Made by a program: the position numbers and the translations under genes. From assembly GCA_028691625.1 (NCBI GenBank), contig JAQUYZ010000174.1, positions 1-5,036 of the forward strand: a stretch of DNA of 5,036 bases. The letters run 5' to 3'. Shown here piece by piece: positions 1 through 5,036 of the stretch. Every line of letters starts with the position of its first letter. The first letter of the stretch is position 1. Source of the stretch: Eubacteriales bacterium (GTDB taxonomy: Bacteria > Bacillota > Clostridia > Peptostreptococcales > Anaerovoracaceae). A model generated the notes under the pieces. It saw nothing but the letters and a program-made list of their open reading frames with translations, made no database searches and was not told the origin of the DNA.

Positions 1-1
1 T

Positions 2-121
2 GGTGGTGTATGTATCCCCCAAAGATATATGCATACCCCGGTGGGTACTGTAAACCTGGACGACTTGGAAAACACCGTCAACCTGGTGGTTAAATTTTTA
101 GAAGAGTATCAGACTTTATAA
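2..121 (+). CDS. M42 family metallopeptidase (aminopeptidase/endoglucanase-like), C-terminal end only
   Basis: This is the 3' end of a gene that begins before the window; 39 codons and a TAA stop are visible. The peptide contains GGVCIPQRYMHTPVGTVNL, followed by a helix ending in FLEEYQTL. This matches the conserved C-terminus of M42 metallopeptidases, where an I-P-x-R-Y-x-H-[ST]-P motif supplies a metal-binding histidine (visible residue 11), followed by a D-L-x-x-x-V helix. M42 enzymes are cytoplasmic, dinuclear-metal aminopeptidases that assemble as large TET particles and trim peptides; some members are misannotated as endoglucanases. The family call rests only on this short tail, but the motif is distinctive. 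The gene shares a strand with the hyf genes but is separated from them by about 180 bases containing a hairpin and a promoter. It is probably a separate transcription unit with no functional link to the hydrogenase. Confidence 0.8.
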   Translation, partial: GGVCIPQRYMHTPVGTVNLDDLENTVNLVVKFLEEYQTL

Positions 122-150
122 TCCAAAACCTATATGGGATTCAATTTGTT

Positions 151-182
151 GAAACTGCCCCCGGCCGGCCGGGGGCAGCTTC
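151..182 (+). terminator. GC-rich hairpin, probable terminator of the M42 peptidase gene
   Basis: Bases 155-178 form a perfect 24-base palindrome, with left arm CTGCCCCCGGCC. Flanking GAA (151-153) and TTC (180-182) extend the stem past one A-C mismatch. The hairpin starts 29 bases after the peptidase stop codon and stands out sharply from its AT-rich surroundings. Its place between a stop codon and a promoter suits a transcription terminator. It lacks the usual run of Ts on the + strand (the following bases are TTCATACGAAT), so it may be a weak or factor-assisted terminator, or mainly an mRNA 3'-end stabiliser. Confidence 0.6.
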
Positions 183-227
183 ATACGAATGACACAATAT
201 TCGAAATAGTAAGGCTTTCTTTATTCC

Positions 228-255
228 TTGACAACCATATCCGTTCAGTGATAAT
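228..255 (+). promoter_or_regulatory. Sigma-70/sigma-A type promoter for the hyf operon
   Basis: A perfect -35 box TTGACA (228-233) is followed after 16 bases by GATAAT (250-255), a five-of-six match to TATAAT. Transcription would start near base 262. This is the only good promoter I see before the hydrogenase genes. It is of the housekeeping type, with no -24/-12 GG-N10-GC pattern. That contrasts with the E. coli hyc and hyf operons, which use sigma-54 and an FhlA-type activator. The predicted start site coincides with the upstream ATG at 262, which bears on the choice of the hyfB start codon. Confidence 0.65.
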
Positions 256-283
256 CTAAAAATGCTATTAATTACCGTCGTAC

Positions 284-289
284 GGGAGG
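284..289 (+). promoter_or_regulatory. Ribosome binding site deciding the hyfB start
   Basis: GGGAGG lies 11 bases before the ATG at 301, slightly longer than ideal spacing. The alternative in-frame ATG at 262 has no purine-rich site before it and falls at the predicted transcription start. An in-frame TTG at 292 is only two bases from this site, which is too close. The ATG at 301 is therefore the best-supported start. Confidence 0.6.
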
Positions 290-300
290 TTTTGAACAGA

Positions 301-2349
301 ATGAATTGGTTCGCACCGGATTATCTTTTATATGGTTCGATGATTACATATCTGGCTGCTGCAATTGCAGCTATTATTTTTTATAAGCATCCGCACCTTT
401 GTACCCAGTCAGCCCAGGCCGGCTGCATCCTTGCATCTGTGCTTGGTGCCGCTTCCGCAGTCCGGCTGCTTCTTTCGGGTCAGGAAAAAATCATATTGAA
501 GCCATTCGAATCCACCATACCTTACGTGTCTGTCAGTATGACGATGGATGCACTTTCTGCATTCTTTCTCCTGATCCTGTCTGTCCTTACCCTCTGTGTA
601 TCGATTTACTCCATCGGCTATACCGCCCATTATCACGGCAAACGGAATGTCAGTCTGTTCCATTTCCTGTATTCCACATTTATACTTTCCATGCTGCTCG
701 TATTCACGGCAGACAATGCCGTCTTCTTCTTTATGGCATGGGAGATCATGGCAGTTCTCTCCTATTTTCTTGTGGTCTTTGAATCAGAGCAGGAAGAAAA
801 CCGTCAGGCAGGACTTTTGTACATCGTTATGACTCATCTTGGCACCGCATTTCTCATGATCGCATTTATGCTCATGTTTTATTATACCGAGACCTTTGAT
901 TTATCCGCTTCCTCGCAGCACATACCGGAAACCGGGAGAAACCTGATGTTTCTCTTCTTCCTCATCGGTTTTTCAACCAAGGCGGGTGTGATCCCGCTTC
1001 ACATCTGGCTGCCCTATGCCCATCCGGCAGCACCGGGAAACATATCCGCCCTCATGTCCGGGATCATGATCAAAACAGCTGTCTACGGCCTGCTTCGCTT
1101 TGTATTCCTGTACCTTGGAGTGGAAACGCCGTGGTGGGGAGCCGTTATTTTGGTCATCGGGATGAGTTCGGCGGTATTCGGCGTCCTCTATGCCTTTATC
1201 GAACAGAATATAAAAAAGCTGCTGGCTTACAGCAGCATTGAGAATATGGGAATTATCTTCATCGGCCTCGGCATCGCTTTTCTGGCGTTTGCCCGGGAAA
1301 ATCACTGGGTGGGAGCTCTGGCCCTGACCGCTTCCCTGCTGCACTGCTTTAACCATTCCCTGTTTAAGGGAGGTCTTTTTCTCGGCGTCGGGTCAATTCA
1401 TTATGCAACTCATACCAAGAACATGGAAAAGCTGGGCGGCCTGATCAAGAGAATGCCTGTTACGGCAGTATTCTTTCTGGGAAGCGCTCTTTCCATATCC
1501 GCCCTCGTTCCCTTCAACGGTTTCATCGGGGAATGGCTCACGTATCAATCCATCTTTGCAAGCATTTCCTCAGGAAACGCCGCGCTGAACATCGCCTATA
1601 TTGTCTCCGTTGCCGTGCTTGCTTTATCCGGTGCGCTGGCTGCGGCCTGTTTCATCAAGCTCTTCGGAATTTCCTTCCTGGGTCTTCCGAGAAGTGACCA
1701 TGCAGCTTATGCGAAGGAGGTTCCCCTTGCGATGAACCTGGGCTCCGGAATTCTCGCTTTCCTTTGTCTTTTGTTCGGCCTTCTTCCTCTGATTCCGCTG
1801 AACCTGCTGAGCAGGGTAATCGCGTCCATCACGGGAAACGGCGTGGTGGGACAACTGCAGGGAGGTTTTCTCGCAGCCTGGTATCCGCTGAAGATCAGCG
1901 GCAACAACAATGCCGTATCTCCGCTGCTGATCTTTGTGAGCATCCTCCTTTTGGCCGCACTGGCGCTGGCCATGCTGAGAATCCTCGGCGGAAGCCGGAG
2001 AGAACGAAAATACGGCACCTGGGACTGCGGCTTCGGCAGCCTGACTCCGAGAATGCAGTACAGCGGCACTGCGTTTTCAAAGCCGATGAAAATCGTTTTC
2101 AAGATATTCTTTCAATCATCAAGGGACTTAAAGCTTCAGGGAGATCATCCCTACCATCCCGAGTCCATGGAATACACCATAACCACGGAATCCGTGTTTG
2201 AAAAATATATTTATATTCCTCTGCTTGTCTGGGTTACCGCCTGGTCAAAGCGGGTGAAACTTATGATACAGACGGGCAGTGTCCATACGTATCTGCTCTA
2301 TATTTTCGTTGCAGTTCTCGTGCTGATGCTCTATAACAGAATCGGATAA
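301..2349 (+). CDS. hyfB: Hydrogenase-4 component B, antiporter-like membrane subunit (HyfB/HycC family)
   Basis: This is a large polytopic membrane protein of 682 residues from the ATG at 301, or 695 from the less likely ATG at 262. E. coli HyfB is about 670. It belongs to the proton-conducting NuoL/M/N-MrpA/D family and would move ions across the membrane as a subunit of a group 4 hydrogenase. Numbered from base 301, visible family marks are: MDALSAFF near 82-89; the TM5 glutamate E148 in MAWEIM; the TM7 lysine K227 in GFSTKAGVIPLHIWLP with H234; the TM8 lysine K258; KKLLAYSSIENMG at 305-317; H348, H352 and K356 in HCFNHSLFKGG; and E411 in PFNGFIGEW. The C-terminal part has the HyfB/HycC signature GTWDCGFGSLTPRMQYSGTA (about 572-591), a long cytoplasmic segment, and a last membrane helix after QTGSVHTYLLY. 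That signature separates it from NuoL, NuoM and Mrp proteins. It is the first gene of the operon, and all expected channel residues are present. The subunit class is secure; whether the complex makes H2 is inferred. Confidence 0.93.
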   Translation: MNWFAPDYLLYGSMITYLAAAIAAIIFYKHPHLCTQSAQAGCILASVLGAASAVRLLLSGQEKIILKPFESTIPYVSVSMTMDALSAFFLLILSVLTLCVSIYSIGYTAHYHGKRNVSLFHFLYSTFILSMLLVFTADNAVFFFMAWEIMAVLSYFLVVFESEQEENRQAGLLYIVMTHLGTAFLMIAFMLMFYYTETFDLSASSQHIPETGRNLMFLFFLIGFSTKAGVIPLHIWLPYAHPAAPGNISALMSGIMIKTAVYGLLRFVFLYLGVETPWWGAVILVIGMSSAVFGVLYAFIEQNIKKLLAYSSIENMGIIFIGLGIAFLAFARENHWVGALALTASLLHCFNHSLFKGGLFLGVGSIHYATHTKNMEKLGGLIKRMPVTAVFFLGSALSISALVPFNGFIGEWLTYQSIFASISSGNAALNIAYIVSVAVLALSGALAAACFIKLFGISFLGLPRSDHAAYAKEVPLAMNLGSGILAFLCLLFGLLPLIPLNLLSRVIASITGNGVVGQLQGGFLAAWYPLKISGNNNAVSPLLIFVSILLLAALALAMLRILGGSRRERKYGTWDCGFGSLTPRMQYSGTAFSKPMKIVFKIFFQSSRDLKLQGDHPYHPESMEYTITTESVFEKYIYIPLLVWVTAWSKRVKLMIQTGSVHTYLLYIFVAVLVLMLYNRIG

Positions 2350-2361
2350 AGGAGGCGGCCC

Positions 2362-3309
2362 ATGATCGCGATCATAAACAACTTGATACAGCTGCTGGTC
2401 ATCCTCCTTCTGGCTCCGATGGTCGACGGTTTGATTAAAAAGAGCAAGGCGTTTTCACAGAAGCGCCAGGGTGCTCCGATCCTGCAGATGTACTACGACT
2501 TGTTCAAATTGATTAAGAAAGATTCCGTCGTTTCAGAAACCGCATCGTGGATTTTCAAAGCGACGCCTTATATTGTTTTTTCAACGACAGCTGCGGCAGC
2601 ACTTCTCGTGCCGGTAACAACGCTTCTGCCTGCTGTTCCGTTCCCGGGAGATATCATTCTTTTGTTTTATCTACTGGCTTTGGGAAGGTTTTTTATGTGC
2701 ATTTCCGCACTGGATACCGGAAGTACCTTCGGCGGCATGGGTTCCAGCCGGGAAGCCATGATCTCGTCTTTGATCGAGCCGTCGATCCTGGTCTCGATTT
2801 TTACCATCGGTCTGATTGCGGGCTCCACATCCATCCATCAAATGATGGTTACGATGGCGGCAGTGGGAAATCCGCTGTTTCAACCCGTCTTCATCTTGAC
2901 CTTCCTCGCGATGCTCATCATCATTCTGGCGGAAACCTCTCGAATTCCCGTGGACGACCCGGCAACCCACCTGGAGCTCACCATGGTTCACGAAGCCATG
3001 CTGCTGGAATACTCCGGGAAGCATCTCGCCCTGATGGAGTATAGTGCAGCGGTCAAGCAGCTGATCCTGATCACTCTGGTCGCCAACCTGTTTCTGCCGG
3101 CGGACCAGCTGATCCCCTTTGCCGGGTCAGGCGGCTTTCTACTGTCGGTTGCGCTCTATTTTCTGAGGGTGGTTCTGTTGTCAGCAATGATAGCGGTCGC
3201 TGAAATCAGCACGGTGAAATTCCGGTTTTTCAGCATCCCGAATCTGGCAGCGCTGGCATTTATCCTGTCCTTTTTAGGGTTTCTGCAGTATTTCATATTA
3301 GGGAGGTAG
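2362..3309 (+). CDS. hyfC: Hydrogenase-4 component C, NuoH-like membrane anchor subunit (HyfC/HycD family)
   Basis: This 315-residue integral membrane protein belongs to the complex I subunit 1 (NuoH/HycD/EchB) family, at the usual length for HyfC. In the family this subunit joins the hydrophilic hydrogenase module to the membrane arm and helps pass the redox-driven change to the channels. Visible marks are QKRQGAPILQMYYDLFKLIKK at about 33-53 (the NuoH R-x-G-x-x-x-x-Q...KL-x-K motif), DTGSTFGGMGSSREAM at 118-133, and the acidic loop ETSRIPVDDPATHLEL at 191-206. The loop continues into MVHEAMLLEYSG and MEYS, matching the E-x-x-R-x-P-[FV]-D...E-L...EYSG loop of NuoH. EISTVKFRFF at 281-290 is the last loop before the C-terminal helix. 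The start is firm: AAAGGAGG at 2348-2355 lies six bases before the ATG and overlaps the hyfB stop. The 12-base gap from hyfB implies co-transcription. Confidence 0.94.
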   Translation: MIAIINNLIQLLVILLLAPMVDGLIKKSKAFSQKRQGAPILQMYYDLFKLIKKDSVVSETASWIFKATPYIVFSTTAAAALLVPVTTLLPAVPFPGDIILLFYLLALGRFFMCISALDTGSTFGGMGSSREAMISSLIEPSILVSIFTIGLIAGSTSIHQMMVTMAAVGNPLFQPVFILTFLAMLIIILAETSRIPVDDPATHLELTMVHEAMLLEYSGKHLALMEYSAAVKQLILITLVANLFLPADQLIPFAGSGGFLLSVALYFLRVVLLSAMIAVAEISTVKFRFFSIPNLAALAFILSFLGFLQYFILGR

Positions 3310-3312
3310 CGA

Positions 3313-3969
3313 ATGGATTCTTATTTTGATCTCTTATCGGTTTTGATTTTACTCTCGTCGTTCATTCTTGTATCGCATAAGAGAATCAAATCCTATATTA
3401 AGACGTTCCGTATCCAGTCTGCATTGATCGCGCTGACCGCCGGCATTATGGGCTTCCACAGCCTTGCCTCGGAAGGCAGTCTTGATATTCTGCTGGTCTG
3501 TGCCATCATCATTCTGCTGAAGGTCATCTATATCCCCAGGCTGCTGCATAAGACTTACGGCAATGTCGAATACAAGGTGGAAAAGGACTTTTTCCTCAAT
3601 ATTCCGCTGCTGATCATTATCTGCTGCGCTCTGGTCGTCTTCACCTACTTCTCCGTATCCGGCATCAGCAGTCTCAGTGCGGATCACATCAATCTACAGG
3701 TGGTGAATTCCTTTTCCGTTATTCTGATTGGCTTCTTCTTTATGATCAGCAGAAAGAAAGCCCTCGGCCAGATGATCGGGTTTCTGGTCATTGAAAACGG
3801 AATTTTCGTCACAGCGATGTTCTCGACCCACGGAATGCCGTTTATTGTAGACATCGGCATCTTTATCGATATGATCACTGCCATCCTCATCATGGGCATC
3901 ATGGTGGTGCAGATCAACGAAAAATTTGAATCCATCAATATCAACAAGCTGAGAAATTTGAAAGGATAG
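3313..3969 (+). CDS. hyfE: Hydrogenase-4 membrane component E, NuoK-like subunit (HyfE)
   Basis: This is a 218-residue membrane protein, close to the 216 residues of E. coli HyfE, with about six or seven hydrophobic segments. The C-terminal half resembles NuoK/MnhC: SRKKALGQMIGFLVIENGIF at 146-165 carries the membrane glutamate E161, and MPFIVDIGIFIDM at 175-187 adds acidic residues D180 and D186. In complex I relatives these residues belong to the hydrophilic axis linking the NuoH-like subunit to the antiporter-like channels. A buried lysine, K70 in IIILLKVIYIPRLLHK, may also take part (inferred). The protein ends in a short polar tail (INEKFESININKLRNLKG). GGGAGG at 3301-3306, inside the last codons of hyfC, lies six bases before the ATG, and only three bases separate the genes, so translation is probably coupled. 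Sequence, size and position between hyfC and hyfF all agree. Confidence 0.92.
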   Translation: MDSYFDLLSVLILLSSFILVSHKRIKSYIKTFRIQSALIALTAGIMGFHSLASEGSLDILLVCAIIILLKVIYIPRLLHKTYGNVEYKVEKDFFLNIPLLIIICCALVVFTYFSVSGISSLSADHINLQVVNSFSVILIGFFFMISRKKALGQMIGFLVIENGIFVTAMFSTHGMPFIVDIGIFIDMITAILIMGIMVVQINEKFESININKLRNLKG

Positions 3970-3974
3970 AACGT

Positions 3975-5036
3975 ATGGGACTGATTCTGTGGCTGATACC
4001 GCTTATCGCAGTGCTGCTGTCAATACTAATAAAGAAAACCACGGTTCTGCATGCAATGAATGTAGCCTGCTCCTTTGCCCTGGTTGTGCTTGCCGGATTT
4101 GCGACAAAGCGCGTTATGATATCCGGGATTCTGCAATATGAACTTTTCGGCAGACTCTTTTATCTCGACGCACTCAGTGCCATCATCCTGGACATCGTTG
4201 TGATTATCGGCTTTCTGGTGAGCATCTATTCCGTCGGGTATCTCAATGGAGAGCTGCGCAGCGGGGAAGTAAATATCAAACGAATTCAGCTGTTTTATAC
4301 GCTGATGTATTCCTTTCTGTTTACCATGATCCTCGCTTTGACCGTGAACAGCATCGGTGTGCTCTGGATTGCCATTGAAGGCACAACCCTGGCTTCCACG
4401 TTCCTTGTGGGCTTTCACAATGACAAGCATTCTCTCGAGGCAGCCTGGAAATATGTCATCATCTGCTCCGTCGGCATTGCGATCGCATTGGTGGGAATCA
4501 TCTTCCTGCATCTGTCCTCAGTGGATATCATCGATCATGCCCATGCGCTGCAGTGGAATATCCTTTACGAGCATGCAAAGGAGCTGAACAGCCCCGTATT
4601 AAGGCTGTCCTTTCTGTTTATTGTCATAGGCTTCGGTACGAAAGCCGGTTTGGTGCCCATGCACACCTGGCTGCCCGATGCGCATAGCCAGGCACCCTCC
4701 CCCATCAGCGCCCTCCTTTCCGGAGTTCTGCTCAACAGTGCACTGTATGCGGTCATTCGTGTGCTTTCCATCGTAAACAAGAATCTCGGCGACAGCCGGT
4801 TTACCGGCAGGATCATGATCGGCTTCGGTCTGTTATCCATTACAACCGCTGCCATATTCATACTGACTCAGAAGGATTATAAAAGGCTGCTGGCGTATTC
4901 CAGCATCGAACACATGGGCATCATCACCCTGGCCATCGGCCTGTTTACCCCGCTGTCCATCTTCGCCGGCCTTTTTCATATGATCAATCACTCCTTTACA
5001 AAGGCAATGCTGTTCCTTGCTTCGGGGAACATTCTC
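3975..5036 (+). CDS. hyfF: Hydrogenase-4 component F, antiporter-like membrane subunit (HyfF), 3' end outside window
   Basis: The reading frame stays open from the ATG at 3975 to the window end, giving 354 residues beginning MGLILWLIPLIAVLL. E. coli HyfF has about 526, so roughly two thirds is present. It is a second NuoL/M/N-type antiporter subunit and a likely second ion channel. Visible marks are FYLDALSAI (62-70); SIYSVGYL (83-90); E135 in LWIAIEGTTLAS, the TM5 glutamate; K223 and H230 in GFGTKAGLVPMHTWLPDAHS; SPISALLSGVLL (242-253); KRLLAYSSIEHMGI (303-316); and HMINHSFTKAMLFLASGNIL at the end, with H335, H339 and K343. The EGTTLAS and LPDAHSQAPSPISALLSG segments favour HyfF over HyfB or HyfD. 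N254 stands where HyfB has its TM8 lysine; I believe this is usual for HyfF but could not check it. AAAGGA at 3961-3966, in the end of hyfE, lies eight bases before the ATG, and the intergenic gap is five bases. Confidence 0.92.
   Translation, partial: MGLILWLIPLIAVLLSILIKKTTVLHAMNVACSFALVVLAGFATKRVMISGILQYELFGRLFYLDALSAIILDIVVIIGFLVSIYSVGYLNGELRSGEVNIKRIQLFYTLMYSFLFTMILALTVNSIGVLWIAIEGTTLASTFLVGFHNDKHSLEAAWKYVIICSVGIAIALVGIIFLHLSSVDIIDHAHALQWNILYEHAKELNSPVLRLSFLFIVIGFGTKAGLVPMHTWLPDAHSQAPSPISALLSGVLLNSALYAVIRVLSIVNKNLGDSRFTGRIMIGFGLLSITTAAIFILTQKDYKRLLAYSSIEHMGIITLAIGLFTPLSIFAGLFHMINHSFTKAMLFLASGNIL

Noticed and set aside
146..153. TTGTTGAA, resembling half of a Rex redox-repressor site
   Set aside because: The matching second half is absent, and the bases run into the hairpin rather than the promoter.
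262..300. First 13 codons of the longest hyfB frame as real coding sequence
   Set aside because: There is no ribosome binding site before 262, the predicted transcript start falls on this ATG, and a good site precedes the ATG at 301. A leaderless start is possible but less likely.
1707..2102. Minus-strand frame of 131 codons opposite hyfB
   Set aside because: It lies wholly inside hyfB. Its translation is rich in Arg, Ser and Pro with no recognisable domain, while the + strand frame has strong conserved motifs here. It is a composition shadow.
1764..2201. Plus-strand frame of 145 codons overlapping hyfB
   Set aside because: It is out of frame with hyfB, has a low-complexity Arg/Ser/Gln-rich product, no ribosome binding site and no known family.
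4026..4511. Minus-strand frame of 161 codons opposite hyfF
   Set aside because: It is antisense to conserved HyfF helices. The His/Asp/Gln-rich polar product is the typical reverse image of hydrophobic membrane codons.
301..5036. Complex I (nuo) or Mrp antiporter operon instead of hydrogenase-4
   Set aside because: HyfB has the hydrogenase-specific GTWDCGFGSLTPRMQY C-terminal segment, HyfE is about twice NuoK length, and the order B-C-E-F does not match nuo (H-I-J-K-L-M-N) or mrp (A-G) order.

Overview
The window carries the start of an operon for the membrane arm of a group 4 (hydrogenase-4/Hyf-like) [NiFe]-hydrogenase or a closely related complex I-like enzyme. The organism looks like an anaerobic Gram-positive bacterium of the Clostridia type. 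The reasons are strong AGGAGG-type ribosome binding sites, a canonical TTGACA promoter, moderate base composition and an M42 peptidase as neighbour. I cannot name a genus.

Layout. Bases 2-121 hold the last 39 codons of an M42-family metallo-aminopeptidase on the + strand. A very GC-rich hairpin (about 151-182) follows and separates it from the next unit. A sigma-70-type promoter (TTGACA at 228-233, GATAAT at 250-255) lies just before the first hydrogenase gene. Then come four tightly packed + strand genes: hyfB (301-2349), hyfC (2362-3309), hyfE (3313-3969) and hyfF (from 3975, running off the end of the window). The gaps between them are 12, 3 and 5 bases, and hyfC and hyfE have strong ribosome binding sites, so they almost certainly form one transcript.

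How the genes work together. HyfB and HyfF belong to the Mrp-antiporter/NuoL-NuoM-NuoN family and are the likely ion-translocating channels. HyfC is the NuoH-like subunit that would anchor the hydrophilic catalytic module to the membrane. HyfE carries a NuoK-like region that would link the channels. The order B-C-E-F lacks both HyfA (a ferredoxin-like protein) and HyfD (the third antiporter-like subunit), so this is a compact two-antiporter form of the complex. The catalytic large and small subunits must lie beyond base 5036. Without them the window cannot show whether the complex is a true H2-evolving hydrogenase or a hydrogenase-related (Ehr-type) complex lacking the NiFe-binding cysteines.

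The window is otherwise ordinary. I see no mobile element, CRISPR array, RNA gene or clearly undescribed system. The points worth a second look are the compact subunit set, the choice of the hyfB start relative to its promoter, and a few small sequence structures.
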